Source: a virus | Strand: one strand, 5' to 3' | IMG/VR virus record: IMGVR_UViG_3300017527_000130 | Span: 1 to 42,460 of that record | DNA length: 42,460 bases | In this document: piece by piece, positions 14,351-21,056 of the stretch | Layout of the letters: the number at the start of each line of letters is the position of its first letter | Position numbering within the stretch: position 1 is the first letter of the stretch | Position numbers and translations under genes: made by a program | The notes under the pieces: model-generated | Told to the model about the DNA's origin: nothing | The model's input: only the letters and a program-made list of their open reading frames with translations | The model's database searches: none

Positions 14351-15650
14351 CCCCCCACCCCCACCCGAAGAAGCCAACACCCTACCCCACGACCGGGACG
14401 CTGAAGAAGCCGTCATCGGCTCCGTGCTCATTGACCCCGAATCATTCGTATACATCCAGCTTGACACCGATGACTTCTACATCCACCGTCACCGCTTCAT
14501 CTGGGCGGCAATGGTAGCGATACGTGCCAACGGTCAAGACATCGACCATTTGACGGTTTCAGCCGAACTTGAAAAGCGTGGTCAACTAGTTGACATTGGT
14601 GGAACAAATAGACTTCTCGATATGATAAGCCGCACCCCCAACGTCTACCATGTGGAAAGCTACGCCGACATTATCCGCAATACGGCAGTCAGCCGGCGCT
14701 ACGTTGACTTAGCCGGCACGATAGCGAAGCAGGCCATGAATGGCGGGGTTGATGAAGCCGCCGCCATCGAAGCGCTGACCTCGCAGTCGAAAGGCGAGCG
14801 GGACGGGCGCCACATCAGCGAAGGACTGGAAGACCTGGAAGCCGCTATCATGGAACGGCGCGCCAACCCCGTTGATGTGTGGGGAATACCGACCGGGTTC
14901 ATCGACCTGGACAAGCGTACCGGCGGACCATTGCATAAGCAACAGCTATTATTGTTATCAGGCGAAAGTGGAACGGGCAAGACCACCTTCTTGCTTCAGT
15001 CGGCATTACACGCCGCAAAGCAGAAGCACGGTGTCGCCATCTTCGAGAAAGAAATGAGCGAGCCCCGCACCCTGAGACGACTGATAGAAATAGACTGCGG
15101 CGTACCCAACCGGGCCATGTTATCAGGACACATCAGCGATGAACAACTGACACAGTTCAAGGCGTCGAAGGCCCGCATCAAGCGACTTCCCATATTCGTC
15201 AATGACGACCCCGGCAGTTCCACCGTTGATATTCGCGGCGTGATAGCCAGGGCCAGAACGCAGATGGATATTGACGCTATCTATCTCGACTACCTGGGAC
15301 TATTAGCAGACACCGCACCCGGTAACGCTAACGACTACGACCAGACCAAAGCCATGCGCTTCCGTGAGCTGTGTCGGGAGCTTGACCTGGCGGGCTTCGC
15401 TATTCAAGACATGGTAAAGCATGACGGGTTCCCGAATATGCAGACGTTATCCGGCGGTGCGAAGGTGCGCTTCGGTGCTGATAATATTTATATCATCACC
15501 CAGGACGACACGAACCCCACCATGCACTACCTGACCCCGGCCAAAGAACGCGACGGTGACAGCCCTAGCAAGTTCATCACCCTGATGCGCCCCGGTCTGG
15601 CGTTCAAGAATGCCGCCGCTGAACCGGTGGACCTGAGGAGCATACCGTGA
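14340..15650 (+). CDS. dnaB: DnaB-type replicative helicase
   Basis: A 436-residue helicase. The N-terminal domain (~18-120) matches DnaB (DAEEAVIGSVLIDPESF). The RecA-like domain has Walker A GESGTGKT (208-215) and Walker B IDAIYLDY (311-318). It should unwind DNA 5'-3' as a hexamer at the fork after loading by the DnaD-like protein. No primase is seen in the window, so host primase and polymerase are presumably used. The N-terminus begins with a run of five Pro encoded by a C-rich tract also found at the start of the 21484 gene. Confidence 0.88.
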   Translation: MQTNPPPPPEEANTLPHDRDAEEAVIGSVLIDPESFVYIQLDTDDFYIHRHRFIWAAMVAIRANGQDIDHLTVSAELEKRGQLVDIGGTNRLLDMISRTPNVYHVESYADIIRNTAVSRRYVDLAGTIAKQAMNGGVDEAAAIEALTSQSKGERDGRHISEGLEDLEAAIMERRANPVDVWGIPTGFIDLDKRTGGPLHKQQLLLLSGESGTGKTTFLLQSALHAAKQKHGVAIFEKEMSEPRTLRRLIEIDCGVPNRAMLSGHISDEQLTQFKASKARIKRLPIFVNDDPGSSTVDIRGVIARARTQMDIDAIYLDYLGLLADTAPGNANDYDQTKAMRFRELCRELDLAGFAIQDMVKHDGFPNMQTLSGGAKVRFGADNIYIITQDDTNPTMHYLTPAKERDGDSPSKFITLMRPGLAFKNAAAEPVDLRSIP

Positions 15651-15847
15651 GTATAATACAAGAAACCCTATTTCTAAAAGAATATGTAATTGAATACCGC
15701 GTGGCGTTGCCAATGGAACCAAGTTATGTGTTCGAAGAAGATGCTGACCTTAGCAAACCACCGCCATTTGTGATGGCAGTATATAGGCCGCTCAGAGGTG
15801 ATAGGCACGGCACGTATTATAAATTCGTTGGCGTGAGAATATCGTGA
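15647..15847 (+). CDS. Hypothetical small protein
   Basis: A 66-residue protein starting at GTG 15647 and overlapping the helicase stop by 4 nt (GTGA). It contains EYVIEYRVALP and a C-terminal FVMAVYRPLRGDRHGTYY stretch that suggests a small beta domain. No family recognised. Confidence 0.6.
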   Translation: MSIIQETLFLKEYVIEYRVALPMEPSYVFEEDADLSKPPPFVMAVYRPLRGDRHGTYYKFVGVRIS

Positions 15848-16077
15848 CCCTCACCGCTGAACCCGGCACCAATTCCCCGTGTTACACCTGCAAGAGCTTG
15901 AGCTATTGCGTCGAGATATTATGGACGCTGGAAGACCTGCCGTGCATGGGTCTGGCGCCGAAGACGATTGACTGCGAGTTATGCGGGAAGACGGTATTAC
16001 TGAACAACAAACGCCGCCGGTTCTGCTCAACGTATTGCAGAAACAAGGCGTACAAGATGAGGAAAAAGGAATTATGA
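15844..16077 (+). CDS. Zn-binding small protein
   Basis: A 77-residue protein starting at GTG 15844 (GTGA overlap with the previous gene). Two Cys groups are visible: CYTCKSLSYC near residue 13 and CELCGK...FCSTYC near residues 44-65, the second resembling a treble-clef or zinc-ribbon finger followed by a basic tail. A nucleic-acid-binding role is plausible but not shown. Confidence 0.65.
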   Translation: MTLTAEPGTNSPCYTCKSLSYCVEILWTLEDLPCMGLAPKTIDCELCGKTVLLNNKRRRFCSTYCRNKAYKMRKKEL

Positions 16078-16286
16078 CATTACAACACGCAACTAAACCA
16101 ACGCGCAACAACAATATAGCGGCATTCAGCCCGACATGGCTACCGCTAAAAACTATTTACCACGTTTGCGAGAAGTGCCACGAATACAGCAAGCACAATA
16201 CGAGAATGGACGGGGTCCGAACTTATTACACCTGCACAACTGAAGGGTGCGGGAACACATGGGAACGCGAAGGGAGTATCGCATGA
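16074..16286 (+). CDS. Zn-ribbon small protein
   Basis: A 70-residue protein whose C-terminal half carries CEKCHEYSK and CTTEGCGNTW, a four-Cys ribbon. ATG 16074 is set by an AAGGAATT ribosome-binding site and a 4-nt overlap with the previous stop. It is adjacent to another Zn-binding protein; function unknown. Confidence 0.65.
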   Translation: MTLQHATKPTRNNNIAAFSPTWLPLKTIYHVCEKCHEYSKHNTRMDGVRTYYTCTTEGCGNTWEREGSIA

Positions 16287-16402
16287 ATAGAATAAAGATA
16301 AGCTCGATTGAAGTAGCATTGCTCATTCTTGTAACATTGCTATCCGTTCAACTGACTATAATAACGATTATCGTATCCGCAATACTGGCGACAATGCCAT
16401 GA
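16283..16402 (+). CDS. Small membrane protein (39 aa)
   Basis: A 39-codon frame with a strong GGGAG ribosome-binding site, overlapping the stop of the previous gene and the start of the next by 4 nt each. After a short basic N-terminus (MNRIKISS) it is one or two tightly packed hydrophobic spans (VALLILVTLLSV and LTIITIIVSAILA). The double 4-nt coupling is strong evidence that it is translated. Confidence 0.65.
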   Translation: MNRIKISSIEVALLILVTLLSVQLTIITIIVSAILATMP

Positions 16403-16674
16403 GAGCTGACCGACGTGACATCAACGAACGCAAGATAGTAGAATACTGGAGGGCACTTGGTAACGAATGGATACCGGCGAAGCCCGGCCAGGGTTACGAT
16501 GGGCTGCTCATTACCCGGCTGGACGTTCATATTGTCGAGATAAAGAACCCCCAGCGTAAGTGGAAGCTGACCGACTGCGAGAAGCGAACGAAGGAAATCG
16601 TCGAGCGGCTGGGTCAGAAGTACAACATTGTCGAGACGATGGAAGATGCGGAATATATGGCGGGTGTGATATGA
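16399..16674 (+). CDS. Small PD-(D/E)xK-like nuclease candidate
   Basis: A 91-residue protein with the spacing of a minimal PD-(D/E)xK nuclease: Glu10 in the first helix, Asp34 in GYDGLL and Glu47-x-Lys49 in VHIVEIK. Size and composition resemble VRR-NUC or Holliday-resolvase-like phage proteins. It overlaps the DNA methyltransferase start by 4 nt, so it may act in recombination or in a modification/cleavage pair with the methyltransferase. Confidence 0.6.
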   Translation: MRADRRDINERKIVEYWRALGNEWIPAKPGQGYDGLLITRLDVHIVEIKNPQRKWKLTDCEKRTKEIVERLGQKYNIVETMEDAEYMAGVI

Positions 16675-17918
16675 ACTCCCACCTGATGAACGGCGACGTA
16701 ATGCAGATCCCGCTATCTGATAAGTCGGTACACTGTATCGTCACATCGCCCCCGTATTGGGGACTTAGGAGCTATTTGACCGGCGATAACAAGTCGCTCG
16801 AACTCGGCTCCGAACCCCTGCACGATTGCGGCGGCTGGGTGACGGGTGACGACTGCGGCGAGTGCTTCGTGTGCCACGTTCGGCAGTATGCGCGGGAACT
16901 CTGGCGTGTGCTGCGGGACGATGGGGTGTGGTGGCTTAATCTAGGCGATAGTTACAATGCAAATCAAGGTATCGGTTTCAAGCCGGATGGCGGCAGGAAC
17001 ATAGCTGCACCAATTGGAATGAAACCCCCGAAGGTTCCCGGCCTCAAGCCGAAAGACCTCTGCGGCATACCCTGGCGGGTGGCGCTGGCGCTGCAGGCGG
17101 ACGGGTGGTACTTGCGAAGTGATATCATCTGGGCGAAACCCAACCCGATGCCCGAAAGCGTCACCGACCGCCCCACGAAGGCGCATGAGTACCTTTTCCT
17201 GCTGAGCAAGAATAAGAAGTATTTCTATGATGCGGATGCGGTGAGGGAGTCTCAAAGCGAAGGAACATTTAAGCGATTCGGCGGAAACAACGCACCACGC
17301 AAGCCGGGAGTAAAGCAGGGCGGAAGCGCAAGGAAAACAAGACAGTTTGACGAATCGACACCGGTTGCGATATTACCCTCCGGCCGCAACCGACGAACCG
17401 TCTGGAACATCGCCACCGCCCCCTACAGCGGCGCGCACTTCGCCACCTTCCCGCCCAAGCTGGTCGAGCCCTGCATCAAGGCGGGCACGTCCGAACACGG
17501 CTGCTGCCCTGAGTGCGGGAAGCAGTGGGTGAGGGTGGTGGAAAGTAAAATAACGGCGGGCGGTGGCGGGAAACCGCTAAAGACCTATGACAGCAAGTCA
17601 ATGCTAGGCAGCATGAATAATAAAAAGTCGTTCATACCAGGCCACAAACACGTTACCACCCTCGGCTTCCGCCCCGACTGCGACCACGGGCACGACCCCA
17701 TACCCTGTACCGTCTTCGACCCCTTCAGCGGAAGCGGCACCACCGTACTGGTCGCCAACCAACTCGGCAGGCGCGGCGTCGGGCTGGACCTATCGTTGGA
17801 CTACATCGACCTTGCGAAGAAGCGCACCGGGCTGACGGCGCTGGCGGAGTGGGAGAACGGGATTGACGCGACGGCCGAGGTTGACCTGGGGCCGATGTTT
17901 GCGGAGGTGGACGGTTGA
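16671..17918 (+). CDS. N4/N6 DNA methyltransferase
   Basis: A 415-residue amino-methyltransferase of the class in which the catalytic motif precedes the SAM motif: TSPPYW (25-30; the SPPY form is common in N4-cytosine enzymes) and FDPFSGSGTT (349-358). A CCPECGK zinc-knuckle insertion lies between them. ATG 16671 is chosen because it overlaps the previous gene by 4 nt; a longer frame upstream lacks support. It is coupled by 4 nt to the nuclease-like gene at 17915. Confidence 0.85.
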   Translation: MNSHLMNGDVMQIPLSDKSVHCIVTSPPYWGLRSYLTGDNKSLELGSEPLHDCGGWVTGDDCGECFVCHVRQYARELWRVLRDDGVWWLNLGDSYNANQGIGFKPDGGRNIAAPIGMKPPKVPGLKPKDLCGIPWRVALALQADGWYLRSDIIWAKPNPMPESVTDRPTKAHEYLFLLSKNKKYFYDADAVRESQSEGTFKRFGGNNAPRKPGVKQGGSARKTRQFDESTPVAILPSGRNRRTVWNIATAPYSGAHFATFPPKLVEPCIKAGTSEHGCCPECGKQWVRVVESKITAGGGGKPLKTYDSKSMLGSMNNKKSFIPGHKHVTTLGFRPDCDHGHDPIPCTVFDPFSGSGTTVLVANQLGRRGVGLDLSLDYIDLAKKRTGLTALAEWENGIDATAEVDLGPMFAEVDG

Positions 17919-18442
17919 TAGAAATAGACGTAACGCAAGAAATAATCAAAGATGCAAACATTCGCAACGAACATTACAAAAAAATGTTTGGGAATAAAGG
18001 CACTCACAGAAAAGACAAGCATAGACAAAGAATGACCGGATACTTATCAGAGGCGTCTATTATAAAAACATTTCCGCACCTATCGTATAGTGTCGAGCCT
18101 TCTGTAGATTTTACTTATGGAAAATTCACAATAGACTCGAAGGCGCAAGGCTGCAATTCTTTCCCTCTCCCGCATTACAGCGCGACTATCTACGAAGAGC
18201 AAAAAGAAAGGCCCGTAGATTTTTATATATTCAGCAGGGTCAAGAATGACCAAAGTAAGGTCTGGATATGTGGCATTATATCCAAGAAGGATTTTTTCTC
18301 TTGGTCTGAACTGATACCCCGTGGAACACAAAACAATAACTTCACATACGACCAAGCCAGATACGAAATAAAATACTCACAACTTTACGATATAAACAAC
18401 TTCTTCGATAAGTTGACCTTCTTTGTAGACAGAGTATGGTAA
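17915..18442 (+). CDS. Restriction-endonuclease-like protein (PD-(D/E)xK candidate)
   Basis: A 175-residue protein starting at TTG 17915 with a strong GGAGGTGG ribosome-binding site and a 4-nt overlap with the methyltransferase. Residues Glu46, Asp65 (SVDFTYGKFTID) and Asp74-S-Lys76 match a D...(D/E)xK active site, followed by a strand DFYIFSRVKN. The gene is markedly more A/T-rich than the methyltransferase and the downstream regulator, which suggests separate acquisition. Coupling to a methyltransferase makes a restriction-modification pair possible; a general phage nuclease is the alternative. Confidence 0.55.
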   Translation: MIEIDVTQEIIKDANIRNEHYKKMFGNKGTHRKDKHRQRMTGYLSEASIIKTFPHLSYSVEPSVDFTYGKFTIDSKAQGCNSFPLPHYSATIYEEQKERPVDFYIFSRVKNDQSKVWICGIISKKDFFSWSELIPRGTQNNNFTYDQARYEIKYSQLYDINNFFDKLTFFVDRVW

Positions 18443-18448
18443 ACCATA
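18435..18448. promoter_or_regulatory. Palindrome upstream of the regulator promoter
   Basis: TATGGT-AA-ACCATA is a perfect 6+6 inverted repeat ending 1 bp before the -35 box, inside the stop region of the nuclease gene. It is a candidate regulator-binding site. Confidence 0.4.
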
Positions 18449-18449
18449 G

Positions 18450-18478
18450 TTGACAAGCCCCCGATAATTTGCTAGAAT
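18450..18478 (+). promoter_or_regulatory. Strong promoter of the HTH regulator
   Basis: Perfect TTGACA (18450-18455), 17-bp spacer, TAGAAT (18473-18478) preceded by TGC. The 32-bp region matches the capsid promoter at 34971-34999 at 25 positions, including the spacer. Confidence 0.75.
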
Positions 18479-18479
18479 A

Positions 18480-18498
18480 GGTGTACAAATTGTGTACC
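18480..18498. promoter_or_regulatory. Operator-like dyad over the transcription start
   Basis: GGTGTACAAATTGTGTACC is symmetrical at 14 of 18 paired positions about its centre and covers the predicted +1. Its position would let a bound regulator block the promoter at 18450. Confidence 0.45.
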
Positions 18499-18523
18499 TG
18501 AACCTTAGAGCGATTTTGCCATT

Positions 18524-18862
18524 ATGGATGAAATAAGACGCACCCTAATCAATCTACATAGCGGAGATGGGCAAACACCCAAAATGAGTTGGGCGAAAAT
18601 TGCCAGTCTGAAACAGTATCGCGGTATCAACCGGGCAACCCTCAGCGCATACGCCAGGGGTCGCAGTATCGTCAACAAAGAACACCGCAAAATACTCGGC
18701 CTCCCGCCCCTGGTGAAAGTCCCCGCCGACATGGTCCGCCGCACCCCGCCCGCCGGGACCGGACGCAAACGAGCACCCCGCGTCGAGATAGCACTGAGCG
18801 ACCTTGACTGCGCGGTTGACCGGCTGAATAAGAAGACCGGCAAGAAATGGAGTTATGAATGA
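18524..18862 (+). CDS. Helix-turn-helix regulator candidate
   Basis: A 112-residue protein with an HTH-like stretch at ~22-60 (SWAKIASLKQYRGINRATLS, then AYARGRSIVNKEHRKILGLP) similar to XRE-type or phage excisionase-like DNA-binding folds, and a basic Pro-rich linker toward a charged C-terminus. It has its own strong promoter flanked by two dyads, which suggests autoregulation. The transcript carries only a short leader. It could be an early regulator; with no integrase seen, lysogeny control is unproven. Confidence 0.6.
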   Translation: MDEIRRTLINLHSGDGQTPKMSWAKIASLKQYRGINRATLSAYARGRSIVNKEHRKILGLPPLVKVPADMVRRTPPAGTGRKRAPRVEIALSDLDCAVDRLNKKTGKKWSYE

Positions 18863-19086
18863 TGATATCCCTAGAATGGTTCGAAGCGCAAAACGAAGTC
18901 ATTGAGAAGTTGACGGCCGAGAACGCCAGATTGCGGGAGGCGTTGGAGGCGGTCAGGAATTTCCTCCCATACGAATTACACATACACCATGAGCTGAACT
19001 CTGCCGATTGCGAAATATGCAACGAAGAAAGAATGGTGCAGAAAATAGTATATGCCGCCCTCGAAGCGGCGAAAGGTGACGAATGA
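18859..19086 (+). CDS. Short coiled-coil protein
   Basis: A 75-residue protein overlapping the regulator by 4 nt. Its first 35 residues form a coiled coil (EVIEKLTAENARLREALEAV) followed by an acidic region with CEIC. The start is ATG 18859, with a second ATG at 18862 possible. The 3' end (19066-19086) is repeated at the end of the next gene. Confidence 0.6.
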   Translation: MMISLEWFEAQNEVIEKLTAENARLREALEAVRNFLPYELHIHHELNSADCEICNEERMVQKIVYAALEAAKGDE

Positions 19087-19292
19087 AAACTTGCAGAGTG
19101 ACAATCTATGAAGATGACGTACAGGTCGCAACAGAAACGTACAAAGAGTTTCATTACGATGGCACTATGGGATACCCAGAAAAACCAATTAGAAGATATA
19201 TTTTTGGCAATAACGTGATAGATAAAATTGGTCTAATAAAAACAAGGGTAGAATATATCGAGGCGAGGAAAGCGGTGAAAGGTGACGAATGA
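19083..19292 (+). CDS. Hypothetical small protein
   Basis: A 69-residue protein, overlapping the previous gene by 4 nt. It opens CRVTIYEDDVQVATETY and ends KAVKGDE. The last 21 nt match the end of the preceding gene at 20 of 21 positions. No family recognised. Confidence 0.55.
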   Translation: MKTCRVTIYEDDVQVATETYKEFHYDGTMGYPEKPIRRYIFGNNVIDKIGLIKTRVEYIEARKAVKGDE

Positions 19293-19297
19293 TGTAG

Positions 19298-19622
19298 TGG
19301 AATTACTAGCCACTCAGAGCAAGAGTAACACCAATAAGCAAGAGTACAAAGGAGTAAATATGGACGCAAAAGTACATTTCCACGGTAACAAGAAGTTCGA
19401 CGGTCGGCTGTGTATGAAATATTCAATAGCCTACTGGGTGAAAGCTGGTAATAAAACAGAAGTGCGGATCGTTGGTAATGATTATCCGTACCGAGTAATG
19501 AACGGGTCTTACATGGTACAAGATGAGTACCTTGCAATCGAGTTATGCAAGATTGATTTCAAGCATAGCCATTGCACCCGCTTTGTAATGTAATGTAATA
19601 ATCTGAGTGGCTAGTAATTCCA
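19298..19622. repeat. 21-bp inverted repeat bracketing a small gene
   Basis: The left arm (19298-19318, starting TGGAATTACTAGCC) and right arm (19602-19622) are perfect reverse complements over 21 bp, 283 bp apart. Outside them GTGACGAAT (19282-19290) pairs with ATTCGTCAC (19640-19648). The gene at 19360-19593 lies wholly between the arms. The repeats could act as ends of a small mobile cassette or as a long RNA stem around the gene; no transposase and no flanking direct repeat is visible. Confidence 0.7.
19360..19593 (+). CDS. Hypothetical protein inside the inverted repeat
   Basis: A 77-residue protein with a strong AAAGGAG ribosome-binding site 6 nt before ATG 19360. It reads as a small beta barrel (KVHFHGNKKFDGR, then KTEVRIVGNDYPYRV) and has no known motif. 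It is more A/T-rich than the flanking genes at 18524 and 19682 and sits between 21-bp inverted repeats, so it may be a recently inserted cassette gene. Confidence 0.6.
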   Translation: MDAKVHFHGNKKFDGRLCMKYSIAYWVKAGNKTEVRIVGNDYPYRVMNGSYMVQDEYLAIELCKIDFKHSHCTRFVM

Positions 19623-19681
19623 TTCCATAACGTGACGGTATTCGTCACAACAAGGATTAAATGTAAGAAAGGATGCAAGAC

Positions 19682-20020
19682 ATGAAAAAGATAACGATTG
19701 TTGTACTGATATTGACGGCCCTGGCCCTCAGCGCCACCGCGCCCAACCCGCACCCCACGCCGACACCCGCGCCCACGGCCACGGAAGAACCGACGGCGAC
19801 ACCGCTGCCGACCTGGACCCCATTGCCCACGTATACCCCGCTGCCGACATACACGCCTTATCCAACACCAACCTCAGCACCGCCCGACCCGCTGCCAACG
19901 AGTACCCCGACCCGCACACCCGCGCCGCCGGTGTATCTACTATGGTTTCCGCTCGTACCCAATGACTTACCCCCGTGCTGGCCGCCCGTTTGCGTGGGGT
20001 ATCCTTATGTAGAAAGGTAG
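19682..20020 (+). CDS. Exported Pro/Thr-rich protein, Chloroflexota-like
   Basis: A 112-residue protein with a signal peptide ([20 protein letters not shown]) and then a ~60-residue linker of TPLPTYTP-type repeats. The C-terminus carries [19 protein letters not shown], similar to the xYLPLVxK segment of Chloroflexota secreted proteins. No catalytic domain is present. An exported early product could modify the host surface or block superinfection. The start at 19682 is chosen over ATG 19673 because AAGGA is then correctly spaced. Confidence 0.65.
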   Translation: MKKITIVVLILTALALSATAPNPHPTPTPAPTATEEPTATPLPTWTPLPTYTPLPTYTPYPTPTSAPPDPLPTSTPTRTPAPPVYLLWFPLVPNDLPPCWPPVCVGYPYVER

Positions 20021-20023
20021 CAG

Positions 20024-20887
20024 ATGAAGAAATACAAATACCCCGCACATTCCACCGAGCCCTATATCGACCCGACCCCGGCACCCCGCATCACCCCGCC
20101 GGTCTGGGTCGTCTATCTGGGTGTCGTCTGTCTGTTCGTGCTGATTGGCACGACGCTGGTCGGTTCATTCTGGATTAGTGACCGCCCGCCCGCTGCCGCT
20201 GCGCAGGTGTCAACACAGATTCCCATGTTGACTAACACCCCCGAACCGTCAACAACGCCGGAGCCGACCAGGACACCCTATCCCACATTTTCACCCACAA
20301 TCCCAATTTCAACAAATGTTGAAAATGATATTCTGTGTAATGATGATACCCCCGCGGCGGTATATATTGTGCAGGAAGTAACATTAGAAGTCACCCGGCT
20401 GGTCACGGTGGAGCGTATCATAACTGGTACACCCCAGCCAGCAACGAGGGAGCCGAGCACGTTGACGCCGACACCGAACGCAACGCAGACACAAGCGGCA
20501 TTTATTACCGGGATTGAGAACAGCACAACGAAGCGCAATAATTTGTGGAGATGGGCTGGGTTATTTGCTTCTGTTGGCATCGGTGCAATAGTCATTGGTA
20601 TGGGGATTGGTGCGGCACTGAGTATCGTGCTACCCCAACGCCCGACCATCGAAGACACCACCGAGACGGCCGCCGATATTCTGACCGTCAACGATGCGCG
20701 GCGGGACCGGGAGATTTTGCGGTATCACCGAGCGGGATGGACCAAACGCAAGATACAATTACACGTGTTCAAATATTCCGGCGGGGGTGCTGCTGATAAG
20801 GTTGATAAGGTGATTGATGAATATAATGCCAGCTTACGAACCACCCCCCCACCGACCGAAGATTACACCGGGGAGGGGGTTGCGTAG
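20024..20887 (+). CDS. Two-pass membrane protein with cytoplasmic HTH-like tail
   Basis: A 287-residue protein. Membrane spans are predicted at ~27-49 and ~174-203. Between them lies an extracytoplasmic Pro/Thr-rich region with TPEPSTTPEPTRTPYPT and the repeat EVTLEVTRLVTVER, both typical of Chloroflexota surface proteins. The C-terminal ~60 residues contain REILRYHRAGWTKRKIQLHV and a GGGAADKVDKVIDEY helix, which resemble a small helix-turn-helix. It could be a membrane-tethered regulator or an anchor for DNA. An AAAGG ribosome-binding site precedes ATG 20024. Confidence 0.6.
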   Translation: MKKYKYPAHSTEPYIDPTPAPRITPPVWVVYLGVVCLFVLIGTTLVGSFWISDRPPAAAAQVSTQIPMLTNTPEPSTTPEPTRTPYPTFSPTIPISTNVENDILCNDDTPAAVYIVQEVTLEVTRLVTVERIITGTPQPATREPSTLTPTPNATQTQAAFITGIENSTTKRNNLWRWAGLFASVGIGAIVIGMGIGAALSIVLPQRPTIEDTTETAADILTVNDARRDREILRYHRAGWTKRKIQLHVFKYSGGGAADKVDKVIDEYNASLRTTPPPTEDYTGEGVA

Positions 20888-20919
20888 GCAGTAGTAACCT
20901 TCGTAGTAGCGCCAAATAT

Positions 20920-20948
20920 TTGCAAAATGGGAGGGGGTGTGGTAAAAT
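20920..20948 (+). promoter_or_regulatory. Promoter of the HNH leader
   Basis: TTGCAA (20920-20925), 17-bp spacer, TAAAAT (20943-20948) within TGTGGTAAAAT, nearly the same -10 context as the promoter of leader 1. Confidence 0.55.
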
Positions 20949-20952
20949 ATAT

Positions 20953-21047
20953 TTGATTAGGAGATGCAGACAATGATGAATAAAGAACCGCTTTCTACGC
21001 TGTACTCCTAATCAAGTGCATCATTTGTAGATAGCGGTTTTTTATTT
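20953..21047 (+). promoter_or_regulatory. Structured leader RNA 2 (interleaved stems A-B-C-A'-B'-C')
   Basis: A TTGATTAGGAG (20953-20963) pairs perfectly with A' 21005-21015. B AATGATG (20972-20978) pairs with B' CATCATT (21019-21025). C AACCGCTTTCTAC (20986-20998) pairs with C' 21027-21039 at 12 of 13 positions. The order is the same as in leader 1, with A starting 5 nt after the -10 box and C' ending 17 nt before the start codon in both. Sequences are different, so the topology, not the sequence, is conserved. Confidence 0.65.
20978..21047 (+). terminator. Intrinsic terminator / attenuator in the HNH leader
   Basis: The C-C' stem of leader 2 (20986-20998 with 21027-21039) is directly followed by a T-rich tract (21038-21047), and upstream A residues lengthen the pairing. 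The HNH start codon is only 10 nt further, so termination here would silence that gene. Confidence 0.55.
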
Positions 21048-21056
21048 GGAGTTGAG

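Noticed and set aside
14129-14467. Minus-strand frame across the methyltransferase-helicase border
   Set aside because: Antisense to two well-supported genes and without translation signals.
16560-16670. N-terminal extension of the N4/N6 methyltransferase
   Set aside because: The extra 37 residues overlap the nuclease-like gene, have no family resemblance, and the start at 16671 fits the 4-nt coupling.
19298-19622. Insertion sequence
   Set aside because: The inverted repeat is perfect but there is no transposase and no target-site duplication, so only a repeat-bracketed gene is claimed.
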